Assembly (NCBI GenBank): GCA_037976565.1 | Contig: CP137670.1 | Location: forward strand, 12,114,600 to 12,178,599 | Source: Mesocentrotus franciscanus | Taxonomy: Eukaryota > Echinodermata > Echinoidea > Camarodonta > Strongylocentrotidae | Reading direction: 5' to 3' | Length of the DNA: 64,000 nucleotides | In this document: piece after piece, positions 35,473 to 47,812 of the stretch | Layout of the letters: the number at the start of each line of letters is the position of its first letter | How positions within the stretch are numbered: the stretch's first letter is position 1 | Made by a program: the position numbers and the translations under genes | The notes under the pieces: model-generated | What the model was told of the DNA's origin: nothing | The model's input: the letters and a program-made list of their open reading frames with translations, nothing else | Database searches by the model: none

Positions 35473-36595
35473 CATAAGCGCCGGAAGTGTGGGGGGCGGT
35501 CGCTCCCAATCTAAAAGTGAGGGCAAAACGCATTTTCGCCCCGAAACAAAAATTAGCAGTAAAGGAGTAAAAATGGTTTGTATTTTTTAACCAAAAAGAA
35601 AATAAAAAGTAATAAAAACCTGAATTAAATCACATAAAAATTATATTCCATTCAAAGAAAAGGAGAGTAAACAGGAATTAAATTTTCTAAACATTCCGCA
35701 TGCCCCAATATCTATCAATGAAGGATTTTATAATAGCGATACGCGCATATCGTGGAAATATTGTGAGAGGAAGGGGAAGCGTGTGTGTTTTTTTATTATA
35801 GGGGCGAGAAGACATGAGCCCCTGAACACTGGCTTGCTGATGGGGGCAGTTGCCCCCCAAATAGGATTCAAACGTGGTTTATTTCTAATTCGATACCAGT
35901 GATTTACAAATGTTGCTGAAAGGACATGTTTTTCCGGGGTTTTTTTCTCAATTTTTTTGGGTAAATTATACTTTTATATGCGTTAGTTGGAAAATTACAA
36001 ATTCCCAAATATACAGTCAGGCAAAAAAATATGCTTATTCAGAAGCCTTCATGTCAGGGACTGCAGAACGGCGGGGATCGGCGGCTCGAGCACCCCCTCA
36101 CTTTTTTGTAAAAGTATGTTAAAGAGAAAAAGAAAGAAAGGGAGAGAGAAAGAATGAGTGACCTGCCAGTGTCAGAAATAAGGTATCAAAATATGCTCAT
36201 GTGACCGTAATTAAATGCATGAAATCCCTGAGCTTCCCGGGGCTCCGCCCCCTGGAACATCACCAGGCGCCCTAAAACGGGCCCCTGCATGCTCATCTGA
36301 CCATAATTGAATGCCTGAAACCCCTGAGCTTCAGGGGGCTCCGCCCCCTGGAACCCCGCCGGGGCAAAGCCCCTGGACCCCACGCCAATTTACGCTCCAC
36401 TCGCTACGCTCTACCTGATCGTTAATACTCCACTTTAAAAAACGTTCCGCGGGGCCTGAATGTAACATGTAAGAGTGGTGGTGATGCCGATTTTTCTTCT
36501 GCCCCCAAACGTTTTTGCTCATTACGCCACTGCCCCTGAAAGGTGAGCCCTATGGAATGTTTGCCCCCAATCCCAAACTGCTTCCGGCGCGCCTG
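35473..36595. mobile_element. hAT-like element, ACCACGAC duplication
   Basis: Ends CATAAGCGCCGGAAG and (other strand) CAGGCGCGCCGGAAG, with perfect 8-bp duplication ACCACGAC at 35465-35472 and 36596-36603. The uninterrupted target is seen in gene 3 at about 52351 (AGAACCACGACCCTC). A second hAT-like element sits inside it. No transposase. Confidence 0.85.
35827..36532. mobile_element. hAT-like element nested in another, CCCCTGAA duplication
   Basis: Ends CACTGGCTTGC and (other strand) CAGTGGCGTAATGAGC, with perfect duplication CCCCTGAA at 35819-35826 and 36533-36540. It is a short, inverted relative of the element at 23708-26831, sharing both the end sequence and the internal segment GATTTACAAATGTTGCTGAA. 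Confidence 0.85.
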
Positions 36596-36724
36596 ACCAC
36601 GACCCTGCATCATTATCATACGAGGACAGAGGAATTGAATACTTAGTTTTTCCGCTTTCTCAAAAGGCAATCCAACCAAATAAGTCCATTTCAATGAATG
36701 CAGTAATATCCGATAAACAGAAAT

Positions 36725-37020
36725 AGCAATAGTATTATTATATTAATGATTATAATCATCGTCACGATTATAATAATGATAAATGATAATAATACATAAT
36801 ATTAATAACAATAATAAAAGAAAAATAATGATATTGAGAAGAATAATGATACTACTACTTCTTTTAACAATTATGGTGATGATGATGATGACCATGATGG
36901 TGATGATGATAATGATGATTTTTTTGTTTGTTAACATTATAACTATTATTTTCATTATCATAATTACTATTCTTCTTATTATTATCAATTTTATTGTTAT
37001 TATTATTGATGAAAAAAAAG
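36725..37020. repeat. ATA/ATG/ATT microsatellite patch, unit 2
   Basis: Same composition and place in the intron as 27330-27540 and 52480-52740. Confidence 0.85.
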
Positions 37021-38038
37021 AAGAAAAAAAGGCGTAGCTACGAAGTTATCTGGATAATCTGGGCAGGTTCCCCTTTCACCCATTAAAAGGTAAACCACAA
37101 CATGGAGGAGGTAACGAAGAGACATAGAGATGGAGAGAAACAGAAAAACAGAGAGAGAAGAAAGAATAATATGTATTAATTGCTCCGTTTTTATCAAGCC
37201 TCGGCTTTTAGGGGCATCCTATCCATTTGTTTGATTTTCTTATTACTATTACATGCTTCGAATATTTTATTTTAAATGGTTGGAAAAATTAACTGAACTG
37301 AACTAAATTGGATTGATATGATGATACCATGTACCCCTTTGTACCTTCCAGGCGCGCCGGAACCGGCGTTCCAACTTTATGGGGGGCAAACACTCTGGAT
37401 TATTTACAAGGATTTTTTTTACTAATGTATAGCTGTGAAATGTAGCTACGCTTCAAATACCGTCCCCCTTCTAAGCGACAAACACAGTTTTTCCTTTTAA
37501 TCTTATGTTTCTTGATATTTATAAAGAAGAGTGTTCTAAATTTTCAACAAAAGAAAGAGAAAAATACAATGAATTCCTCTTTTTTGTAGTATGGGATTGG
37601 AATGTAGCTTTCTTAAGCATATGTTTAGAAACACAGAAGCAGATTTAAGAACTTGCAAATTGAAGCATATGTAAATTTATAATCTATTACAATGACATAA
37701 CATAACTCATATAAAAGTGTTTCTATAATATTAATGATCATATAGCTCGACAGAAAGTTTACTATTACGTGAGGAAGTGTAGCGATCGAGCGAAAAGATT
37801 GCTTCTGTGAAATTGAAAAGTGTAATCAAGTATAGTTTGAAACACCACGAAAAATCCCACCCTACTTCAAAATAATGATTTACATATGCGAGCAACAGAA
37901 AGAGCTTCATGTCTTGTGAGAGGGCGTGGCGAAAGGGTTGTCCCACCCTATTTACTAGAGAGAAGCATTGGTCTTCTCGTTCTACCCGCTTCAAGACCAT
38001 AAATACTAGACAGGGCTTGTACAATGATATAGATATAT

Positions 38039-38190
38039 TGACTGCTATGAGAGGCATCGCTGTTTCTATAGGCTCTCGGGGACGTTACATCCTGCTATGA
38101 CCCTGAGGCGCGCCGAGGGGTCATCGGCAGGATGTAACGTCCCGAGAGCCAGAGTATAGAAACAGCTATGCTTCGAATATTAAAACAGTC
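38039..38190. repeat. Long palindrome, copy C
   Basis: Arms CTCTCGGGGACGTTACATCC and (right) GGATGTAACGTCCCGAGAG, extending outwards through TATAG/CTATA and GACTGCTATGAGAGGCAT-type sequence. Centre GAGGCGCGCCGAGG. Related to the palindromes at 53661 and 54821. Confidence 0.8.
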
Positions 38191-38462
38191 CATATATCTA
38201 TTTTATACCGAATTCACACAAAAATCTACAAAGAATTCTTACCTTATCCTTTTCTTTAGTAAAGACTGCTTAAAACATCACAGAAAATCTGAGACACTGT
38301 CTGTAAATCTCCGCTAGAAAGTTGCCTGAATGTTAAGATCATTCGGAAATCGCACACACACTGCACTGTATTTTGTATCCGCGCTCGCACAAAGAAACTT
38401 TTTACACGTGAACCAATGGAGATCTCAGCAATTACAAAATCTGAAATTAGCAACCAAAGCAA

Positions 38463-38590
38463 CGGGCATCTTTAAAAAAAAACTATTGACCGGTAGGCGG
38501 GCATGCGGGCATCTTTTAAAAAAACTATTGACCGGTAGGCTAGCATGTGGGCATCTTTAAAAAGACTATTGACCGGTAGGCGGGCATGGC
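38463..38590. repeat. Three tandem copies of a 45-nt unit
   Basis: ACTATTGACCGGTAGGC, then GGGCATGCGGGCATCTTT-like sequence, repeated three times. Inside the palindrome-bearing insertion. Confidence 0.8.
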
Positions 38591-39320
38591 TAAAATCACG
38601 ACTCCAATTTCTACCAATCAGATGGCTAGATTTCTAAAGAGAGGTTTATAATACGAAATATTCCAACTATTAAAATGCGAGGAAGCCTAGTGACCGCGAG
38701 GAAAACGATAGCGTTTAAAAAAAAAAGTTGAAACCGTATTTTAGAGCACTTAAGAGCTTTTCTATTCTGCAATATTATCAAATGTAATTGTGCTATTGTT
38801 TAGCGCGCCGGTTGGGCCTTTGCCTGCTCCCCCTTTATGGGGCCTTGGCGTAGAGCGTTTTGTAGTTGTGTAGCTACAGCAGATTACTATACATTGTTGT
38901 ATATCATAGCTAGTTCATGCAGTTTCCTCGATTTTTCCTTTCTCTTACGAAGAGCTACATTAAGGGAGTCAATATGGATTACTGAAACATGACTTTTTGT
39001 ATCTATTCAGAACTATTAAAAACTAATCGATATACGGCCAAATTAAATTAGCTGCAACCTTGATAGAAAAAAATCATCAGCCTTCTCGCTTTGATGCTGC
39101 TGGAACTTGGAAGAAAGGGTACATCTTTTAATGTACGATGAAGCGTAGCGACAGAGAGAGAATTTTAGAATTTGGAATGGTCACACTTTGTTTTTTAGAA
39201 CCTATTTTTAATGGTTATACCGCAAAATAAATGATGTCAAACGTTTTTTCCAGCAAAGGTTCGCCCCCCCCCCCTCCCCGCTTCTGGCGCCTATGGTACC
39301 TTAAATCAAACCACGTTTAC

Positions 39321-39956
39321 CTTAAGCCGTAACTCCTGCTCGAAATCAGCCTGATTCTTGATTTTGTGAATTTGATGACCGACGATCACGCACTTGAAAC
39401 AGACGTGGACCTTACAATCCTCACAAAACATATCTTTGTTCTCTTGTTTGTGGATGCAGCACTTCTCAGATAGATGACCAATGCTAACCTTCCCGTTGAT
39501 GATATCCTGTACGGATACAATCTCGTGGCCTTCAAAGACGACTGTAAGATTTTGATGACTATCCAGACACTTTTCACACATGTAGTTATTACACGTTCCG
39601 CAGAATGAGACAGCATCTCGCTGCAACTTGCATGCAGTGCATTTTGGACGCATCTCAAGGACAGCATTCATCCCTCCACACTTAGCATGGTAATCGTCTA
39701 CGAGTCCGTTGACCGTCACATTGGTGAGGAAATCATCGACACGGTCCGCAGACAACTTGATGATCTTCCTGCAGAGAGGACAGATCATGTGATCAAGATC
39801 CTGGTGGGACAGGTCATAGTTCTTGAGACATTTCCGACAGAAGGTGTGTCCGCATGAAGTCAGGATTGTTGCCTCGTCGAAGATATCAAGGCATAGTGGA
39901 CACGTCATGTTCTGTGTAGAGCTTGGAGCTTTCTCTTCCTCAGTCTTCGCAGCCAT
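39321..39956 (-). CDS. TRIM gene 2, exon 1: RING and two B-boxes
   Basis: First coding exon of the one TRIM gene with both exons intact. The start is the ATG at 39956 (MAAKTEEEK). An in-frame Met lies upstream near 40025, but the corresponding frame is closed in the paralogues, so 39956 is preferred. It encodes 212 residues. The RING (C19, C22, C35, H37, C40, C43, C59, C62) has all eight zinc ligands. B-box 1 runs about 106-144, and B-box 2 has C166, H169, C178, C181, C186, C189, H194 and H197. The donor CTTAAG|GTAAAC is at 39321/39320, phase 0. It joins the coiled-coil exon at 35347. The expected activity is E3 ubiquitin ligase, with RING binding an E2 enzyme; the target is unknown. Confidence 0.9.
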
Positions 39957-39969
39957 TGGTACAAATCTC

Positions 39970-42900
39970 GGATTTTTGGCTAATAACAAAAACGAGCTCA
40001 TTTTACGCATATATCCAATGTCCAATAAAGCTTACAGTGTGATCAGCTAATGTGTACTTAAAGCCAACGGCCAGTTCACGCAAGCAGAAACAATATGCAG
40101 TGACGTAGCAGATTATACCCATGCATATCCTGAGTCTACGTAACAAGTGCGACCTAACTGCATGTAGTTCTGTATAAATTTCTCACGTTGATTACAAATA
40201 TGTAACTTTGATCAAAAGTACTGAGTCTCTATTCAAGTGTATACATCAATACAAATGTGATTACAATGCTAAACTCACACTTAGATCCCCTGTGAATATA
40301 ATGCAGTTTGTGCATCCTGGCCTATGCTATTAATAGAAGTGGGTTTTCCCACAGAGAGCGCGCGCAGCGTACAAGCATGTACTAAGCACCTTTGAAATTA
40401 ATGCATGGCGGTATTCATCAGTTTTATCTATAGAGGGCGACCTTTTTTAGTTTTTAGTTGTGGATTTATTGTGTTGGAGATCCACTTTTGCTTTTATTTG
40501 CTTTTATTGCAATGTTTGGAAGGGTAAAAGAGGGTAACCACACTTATATTTCACTCCTTCTTTCTGCACTATTCTTCCTTTATCTCCTTCCATTTCTCTC
40601 ATTCTCTTCCCTTTTCACTGTCAAAATTTCTCTTCATCTTTTTACGTATGGAATCCTACGACGCTACACTTGGCAATGCAAGGTTCGCCTAAAAAAATTA
40701 TTTCACCACTTCCTTTCTTATAACAAATATCATAATTTAGGCCCATAACCATGATAATGTGAATCTTGTCTGTCTCAAGAGCTGATAATGGGAAAATTAT
40801 TTCAAATAGAATATGTAGGCCATATTGCACGGAAATATGATTCATTTGAAATAATGTATTGAAGTAATCATAGGAGTTCTGTTTGTGAAACTGCATTTTA
40901 AAATAAAAAAATATTTTCATTGTAAAGTGAATGGGTTGTTATGGGCCAGCAAAATAGCAGAAAAGGTCTGAAACAGTGCTGGAATCATATATCTGTGTCC
41001 AATGGTTTTCACTGGTTGTGTATTTCAGCAAGATTAATATAACTATAGTGTTATCATTAAAATGATACCTGAATCTCACAAAAGGCCTACACAATTTGGT
41101 CTAAACAATTACTCCTATATAGCCTACTGCATAATCAATATTTCCCGATAACTTCATAGACAGTTTTCAGTCGCTTCTGGACAGTTTCTCTCGTACATGT
41201 CATGCAGTTAAATTTAAATGACCAGCACTCATCTTTCTCTGTAGAGGTTTCAAAAGTTTAGTCTCTCTGTTTAGATTATTCCAGGTATTCAACAAGAATC
41301 TTCTGTAATTTCTGTAAATTAGGGGCTAATCAACATAAGTGTTTATGAATCTATATTTGATTTGCACAGGATGCCGGTGAGAGCAGTATGTCTCATGTAT
41401 TTTTGTGACTTTAGGTATTTTAAAAGCACTTAAAAGCACTCTAGATGGTAAGTAGAAAAATATTGTACAGACGAGAAAATATGTGTTTTGTATTGATAAC
41501 TTTGTACAATTACATGTATATTTGCTATCACAAATTTATTTTCGAATGTAAATAGACACCTCAATTATTGAGGCACAAACACAAACGCATTCTCTTTCCA
41601 ATTGTGTCCTTGAATACAAACGTGGTTACAATGGTAACATCACACTTGAGTAGATCGTCTGTCAATATCATGCAGTTTGCTATTTTTGATGAATAGAAGT
41701 GGGTTTTCCCACAGAGCGTATAGTCAGGTGGCTTAGCGTCAAATTTATCGATTATCGTTACTTGCCAGATAAAAGCACCATTTTGGTACAGGGCTTCCTT
41801 AGGACCTACTAAACGATATTAGGCTAGGAGCCCCCGGCAAAAAAAAATCAATTTAAGGGTGTGGGGGCGGGGCGTCTTTTTGGAGCCCCAAATAATTTTA
41901 TAACATTGATTTGTTGTTGTACAAATGCCATTTTTGGTACAGGGCTTCCTTAGGACCTACTGAACGATATTAGGGTTTGTTAGATTTGTTGTTGTACAAA
42001 CGCCATGGGCCCCCAATCACACATATATGAATATGTATGCCGGGGGCTCCTACCCTACCATCATTCAGCAGGTCCTAATGAAGCCCTGTACCAAAAATGG
42101 CGTTTGTACAAAAAGAAATCAATGTTTTATTACCTTACAAATTATTTGTGGACTACGAGGCGACGCCCCTGTCCCACACCCTCAGATGATATTCTTGCCG
42201 GGGGCTCCTACCATAATATCATTCAGTAGGTCCTAAGGAAGCCCTGTACCGAAAATGGCATTTGTACAACAACAAATAAATGTTATATTACCTTCTAAAT
42301 TATTTGGGGGCTACGAGGCCACGCCCCCGCCTTTATATGATATTTTTGTCGGGGGCTCCTACCCTAATATCGTTCAGTAGGTCCTAAGGAAGCCCTGTAC
42401 CAAAAATGGCATTTGTACAACAAATCAATGTTATAAAATTATTTGGGGGCTCCAGAAGACGCCCCCGCCCCACACCCTTAAATTGAATTTTTTGCTGGGG
42501 GCTCCTAGCTTAATATCGTTTAGTAGGTCCTAAGGGAACCCTGTACCAAAAATGGTGCTTTTATCCGGCAAGTAACGATAATTTCACTAAGCCACCTGAC
42601 TAGTATAAGCACCTTTGAACTTATCGGCGGTATTCATCATTTGCATCTATAGAGGGTGAATTATTTAAGCTTTCAGTGGTGGATATATTATTTTGGAGAT
42701 CAACTTTATTGTACACGTAGTTATAGGCTAGTTTACAGCGTATACATACTTACTATAACTATTTTCTAATTGAAAAAAACAAAAACAAATGAGGAAAATA
42801 CAAAATACGAAATTTGAGACATGTGTATAAGGTACTTCACAAAACTGTGTACACAAACAGTATACAGACCAGGAGTGTGTATCGAAATAGTCACCCCATT

Positions 42901-43805
42901 TTACCCATAAGAATTTACTTTCTTTTTCACCTAAAACATGAAGTAACACCGAAAAAAATCTTTCATATTATCAGTCCCCAGAGCATTCAATGTAATAGCT
43001 TTCCAGACAGGGTGCAAACTGTAAACAAAGGAATTTTTAATGGAATGCAGCAATATTTACACCATGGTCCTGTAAGGCTTTAAAAGAAATTTGATTTGAT
43101 GAATTAGTCAAGTTCAATATAACATAACTACGAAGAGTAAAATGATATTAAAAAATGAAAACAAAACAATAATACCAATGACTTGACAGGATGACCCATG
43201 AAAGCTGAAAAGCTTTTTTACAATTAAGAATATTGAGAATAACAGCCTAAGGGAAATAACACTTATAAGAAGTTAATCAATATTTTATCAATTTTCAAGT
43301 TAAACATAATATGATATCATATCACTTGGTTCTATTTCTTGTGTCTCAAGTGGTAGGTACGTCTTAAATTCAACTTCAAAGTTTTTAAAGTTTTGAATTG
43401 CTTTAAAGTAGCATTAAATTTTGCTACGATAAAATAGTAGGAAAAGGGATAATGAAATATTGATAACAGACGTTAAACATATTTTTTTGCTCTAAAGTAC
43501 AATATTCAGTCAGTATGTACTCTGTCACACAAACAAACAAATGAAAATACTGACTTACTAAAGACATTCATGTTGCGCTCATTAGAGTAAATCGCAAAAA
43601 CGATTAGCCAAAACATTCAACAGTGTGTCTGTAGCCCGTTTTATTCTTTGATTTTGCAGTAACAATCATTTGTTAAAATTTCAAAGAGTAAACAATTATA
43701 CAACGCAAGAAGTATATAGTTTATGTATATTTTACGTATTAACATATTATTTCGAAAGAGGGACGTTATTATTGTATTGGATAATGTCAACTGTATAGAG
43801 GCAGC
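39970..43805. repeat. TRIM unit 2 upstream and inter-gene segment
   Basis: 39970-41430 is colinear with 29690-31090. 41440-43805 is colinear with 15370-18740 but has lost about 200 nt near 42712 and several hundred nt near 42951. The empty site for the GTA-flanked element is at about 40367-40388. No separate gene. Confidence 0.65.
41721..42602. mobile_element. Long-TIR GTA element, copy 3
   Basis: Same termini, flanked by GTA at 41718-41720 and 42603-42605. The flanks match those of copies 1 and 2, so the insertion predates the duplication of the TRIM unit. Confidence 0.8.
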
Positions 43806-44376
43806 TTAAGGTGCCGGTTCAAAGAAAATCATAAATATGGCACATAACGTATCACTAGAATCTGGTAAGCTAACAGATGGCCATCGTACAAGTTTTATGT
43901 CAACTACATATCGGGTGATTTATAAAAATACATAAAATCTCCATAGCATCTGGGATATGCGGAAGATTCGCCAGAAAATTTGCGATGTTTTAATGCCGTC
44001 ACAATATGAACCAATCCTGCCCAAGCAGACGACATCCCATGAAGAATGAACATAATTGCAATGCTATTATTTCTCAAATTATAATGAGTTTAGTGTATAT
44101 AAATGTGATGGAATGTTATACCATTCAAAAAGGGATATGAAACCGATTCTGATAACTTAATTCTTTTGTTTGTAAAAACACAGGATAGGGGGTAATGAAC
44201 AAAGAAACCACACTTTCAAATTCAAAACCCCCGGAATGATAGCATGGACGGCATTTGTTCCCTCTTGAAACGCCGAACATACCGCGGTGTATGCAGCTGA
44301 AAATACAATGGCCTGTTAGTTTGTTTACAAGCGACGGATTCCTTTATTTTGTTATCGTTGCATTTTTCATCAAAAT

Positions 44377-44655
44377 AATAACGTGATCATAATAAATGAT
44401 CAGAGTCATTCTGGGAGAGTCAAGGATAGACAAAACAATTGCTGGCATAGGCCAGAAATAGCGCGCGCCTTTTACAGCTGTTTAAGCGGTGCCTTTGTGG
44501 GACAGCGACATGTGAAATTTACCTCTGTAAAGAAACCGAAAATGCGCACAGCCAGTGAATCTACAACGGTGGAGTTATGCGCGCAGTAAGCGTGGGAACG
44601 CCGTGTGCAAGATTTTCTCACTTTCGACTTTATCTCCGCTCGGAGAAGTCCTTTT
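44377..44655 (+). repeat. Ngaro-like split direct repeat A1
   Basis: 279 nt, nearly identical to A2 at 49235-49512 (one T fewer in A2 at the CGCGCCTTT run). Confidence 0.9.
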
Positions 44656-44724
44656 CGAGAAGGCTCTACAATTGAGTATACAGATAAGTCTAAATAACGA
44701 GAGGAAATCCCAGTATATCGAAAG

Positions 44725-45790
44725 ATGGGAAAGCGGAAATCAAGCCAGAGCCGGGTGGCCCGCCAACCAAAGATTGCTAGGCCTAGACAGTCTACAAGAT
44801 TAAGGCAGTCTAGCAACGACACCACTCAAGACGTACTCGGCACCTCAACTCCCCGGCGGGCGGGGCGGCCAAAACGGGCGAGACACTCGAGCGGTAACCC
44901 CAGCAGTGGACGCTCAGCCACTACCAGCATAAACCCGGCTCCGGAGACTGACGGACCACAATACAGTGGAAACGAGACAACTGGAGCGAACCAGTCATCA
45001 AGCCAGCCGCCTTCACATGCACAGCCAATGCAAGGTGAGGTAGACGTAGCTATGCAATCACATCTACCAGAAATATCACAATTTAGTGAAACAACAAGAC
45101 ATAGATCTAACAATCTTGAAAGCGAGAGGGAAAGCAACTTGGTGGTTTCCTTCCCCTCGATTGTACCAAACACCGGTAGCCTACACGCTGGCTTTCAATT
45201 ACAAACTACACACAACGAGAGTGACACTAGGCCTAGAGCTAGTCATAATTTGAGGGATAATGAAGCCCATCCTCCCACACGGGCAAGCAGTGTCGGGCAA
45301 CCGACTCAGTCAGGCGCTACTGCCTGGGATACAAGGGGAGCACAGTGGTGCACACACATATAACACAGATCAGTCGCCCTTGTTTCCGGTCACTGATAGA
45401 CTGGGGACTAAAGTACACCCCAACATGAAGGAAAAAATATGGAGAGGGCAATATGTAGATTTAAACACACTTCTTGAGACACAAAACATAGCAACACAAT
45501 CAATGCCAGAGGCAGTAGACGAACAAGCCCCTAACCTAGCAATATCTCACGAAGGGGAAGGTTAGTGCTGAAACCCGCTACCTCTAACAAAAATAAAATC
45601 GTGTCCATTGAACGGTGGACCGATGCATTTCTTGTATATACCAGTATTTATCTAGAAGCCAATCCAACTCGCTCACATGAGCTTCTGAAATATGGGCAAC
45701 TAATCCGATCTGCTGCCTCTCGGTACTATGGGTATGGTTGGAGAGACTACGATGTCGAATTTCGACATCGCATGCACAGAAAAGGCGGGT
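44725..45790 (+). pseudogene. gag-like region of the Ngaro-like element, frameshifted
   Basis: The frame opens at 44725 with a basic, Ser/Thr/Arg-rich start (MGKRKSSQSR). Homology to the gag-like proteins of Ngaro/DIRS-type elements then continues in a second frame after about 45300 (KEKIWRGQYVDLNTLL) and returns to the first at 45565 (SIERWTDAFLVYTSIYLE, then GWRDYDVEFR and ELWLL). The WTDAF...YLE and YD..FR motifs are the typical core. At least two single-base indels separate the parts. The Cys/His motif that normally follows is not seen; the sequence goes straight towards the recombinase, so a deletion is likely after ELWLL. Confidence 0.7.
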
Positions 45791-45929
45791 TGTGGTCATC
45801 AATAGATGGGGAATTGTGGCTCCTTCACGTAATAGGTGGGGGATCTCCGCGAAACATGCGGATACAAGACCGCCCCCAAACCCAACAGGGATCGTGGGCA
45901 ACCAAGCGGGAATGGGCCACACCCCGGGG

Positions 45930-46619
45930 GTCGAGCACAACAAAGTTCACACATGTACAGCTGGGCGGACCCAACTAAACATTTCTTAATTAAGAAAATG
46001 CAGGAAGGGAGCAGGCGCGACAGATCTATGGTAGACAGTAGAAGACCCATAACTTGGGAACTTTTAGAGACAATCATACCAACATTATACCTTGTATGCT
46101 ATTCTCACTACGAATCAATGATGTTTCACGCATCATATTTATTAGCATTTTTGGGTTTCTGAGAGTGGGAGAATTCACGATTCAAAGGAAGGGCGATGAC
46201 TTAAACAAGGTCATAGCGAGGATGACATCAAATTTTGCAGTGGCCCGAAGGGAAGCCTGCTAGTACGTATTAGATTCTCAAAAACCGACCAATACGGGCA
46301 AGGAACCACGATCAATATCGGTAGCAATGGGACAGATGAAAAGTGCCCTGTGAAAGCCATGAAAGCATACCTCCGTGTAAGACCTGATATAGATGGTCCG
46401 TTATTTTGTCATCGTGATGGGGCCCCTGTAACTAGGTATCAATTTAGTTCAGTTCTGAAGAAAACCCTACAGCACAACGGGTACAGTGGTAGCCAATATG
46501 GCACACACTCCTTTCGAATCGGAGCGGCAACCACAGCGGCCCTGAAAGGCGTTCCCCCAGAACAGATAATGGCAATGGGAAGGTGGCGCAGCTCTGTGTA
46601 CATGCGTTATATCCGCTAA
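45930..46619 (+). pseudogene. Tyrosine recombinase, frameshifted
   Basis: A site-specific recombinase of the tyrosine family, which inserts the circular DNA form of Ngaro/DIRS retroelements. The N-terminal part (HFLIKKMQEGSRR, LVCYSHYESMMFHASYLLAF) is followed by the first catalytic Arg in LRVGEF (about 46160-46180). The C-terminal catalytic part has HSFRIG (H-x-x-R, about 46506), GRW and the nucleophile region YMRYIR at 46600-46619. Two frameshifts interrupt it: one base missing at GGTTTCTGAGAG (about 46160), and one near 46255. All catalytic residues are still visible across the three frames. It lies directly behind the gag-like region without an intervening reverse transcriptase. Confidence 0.78.
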
Positions 46620-47155
46620 ATATCAGGTGCAACTTAAAATTGATAGGAATAAACGTTATCATAAACATAATAATTATAAGGATAATAATAATGATAACTT
46701 TATATACAGCATAATATGTTACGATATCAACGCGCTCCACATAAATTATGCAATTAATTCCCAACAAGGCCACAACATTACATTAATAGAGATCACCATG
46801 ACAAATTGGAGTTAAATTACTAACGGGCAAACGGGAAAGCAGTAATAATTCTACACAATTATTTAACCTAATTCGTTATAATACAATAAAAAGTTGAACA
46901 CGACACAAAGTATACAACGTGCAGATCAATTATGTGAAGTGCTCATGTTAATAACCAGAATGGGACTGGAGGATCAACCAGGAGTTACTATCCTGATTAG
47001 ACTCCCCCAATCATTAATATTGTCGTAACCCCCATCGCTGCTAGGTTTTACATGTAACACAGAGGAACGATCATTCCTTCCTTTTTTCCTTTTAATGGAA
47101 ACCTACTATCACATACTTTCATAGTAAATTATAAGTGGGAGAATAAGTAGCCCGC
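46620..47155. other. Non-coding gap between recombinase and hydrolase
   Basis: AT-rich with (ATA)n near 46665-46700. It contains GGAGTTACTATCCTGATTAG, similar to a motif in the B repeats (GGAGTTACTATCC). No gene. Confidence 0.5.
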
Positions 47156-47812
47156 GTGTATGATGATATGAATATGAATATAGAACACATTACTTTGGGG
47201 AGTTTTTTCCATCCTGTTTCAGAGACAACCGGCGACAGGATCTGGATCGTAGGCGACAGCTTGGTCAGACGTGCCAAGCAGAGGGCGAGCATGCTCAACC
47301 GCCAAGATCTGGGAAGAGCAAGAGGGACGGTCCAATGGCACGGTCAGGGAGGAGCGACGTTACAAGACCTTCCGCGCCTGGTGGAGAACAGGTTGAGATA
47401 CAACCAACGAGCACCTGCGCTAGTAATCGTGCATCTGGGAACAAATAACTTGGGCCTGAATGATGCCTGCCAATGCAGAATCGCGATCGATATGGCTCTT
47501 CAAACCCTTCGGACAGCCATGCCTCGTACGCACATCGCCTGGTCGACCATCATCCCACGCCTATTCTATCATAGCAGTCGTGGTCATCGAACATCACAAG
47601 ACGCCATGGATGGGGTCAGGAAATCGCTCAACAAGTACGCGAGGAGATTAATAGCCCGGCTGCCGAATGCGTCAGTTATTGCTCATCAGTTGGATCCATC
47701 CAATCACAGTTTATTTTTAAGAGATGGGGTACACCTGTCCGACAGAGGATCCGACGCTCTCATCGATAACTTCCAAGAAGGAATAGACTCGGGCTTGGGT
47801 ACACATGAATAG
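47156..47812 (+). CDS. SGNH/GDSL hydrolase of the Ngaro-like element
   Basis: An intact 218-codon ORF downstream of the recombinase. The SGNH esterase/lipase signatures are present in order: block I WIVGDSLV (catalytic Ser, about residue 35), block II Gly in GQGGATL, block III HLGTNNLG (oxyanion Asn) and block V DGVHLSDRG (catalytic Asp and His, about residues 190-193). The first 25 codons before the domain are unlike the family and may be intergenic, so the true start could be later or upstream by splicing. Hydrolase ORFs of this type accompany several Ngaro-group elements. The substrate is unknown, and the enzyme is not needed for the recombinase chemistry. It is the only undamaged gene of this copy. 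Confidence 0.78.
   Translation: MYDDMNMNIEHITLGSFFHPVSETTGDRIWIVGDSLVRRAKQRASMLNRQDLGRARGTVQWHGQGGATLQDLPRLVENRLRYNQRAPALVIVHLGTNNLGLNDACQCRIAIDMALQTLRTAMPRTHIAWSTIIPRLFYHSSRGHRTSQDAMDGVRKSLNKYARRLIARLPNASVIAHQLDPSNHSLFLRDGVHLSDRGSDALIDNFQEGIDSGLGTHE

Larger units (their letters stand above)
38028..38648. mobile_element. Palindrome-bearing insertion, copy C
   Basis: The flanks GTACAATGATA and ATACGAAATATTCC join directly in gene 3 (near 56035-56055) and gene 1 (near 28615), so this is an insertion of about 620 nt. One end carries the long hairpin 38039-38190. The other ends TTTCTAAAGAGAGGTTTATA, matching in reverse the starts of the copies at 52735 and 54205. The two ends are not inverted repeats of each other. 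Confidence 0.7.
35348..39320 (-). other. Intron of TRIM gene 2
   Basis: Between exons 1 and 2. It carries two nested hAT-like elements (35473-36595), a microsatellite patch (36725-37020), a 620-nt palindrome-bearing insertion (about 38028-38648) and sequence colinear with the introns of genes 1 and 3. Confidence 0.8.

Noticed and set aside
39957..40025. Upstream Met extending TRIM gene 2
   Set aside because: The extension is not open in the paralogues, and the shared start MA(E/A)KTEEEK fits TRIM proteins better.
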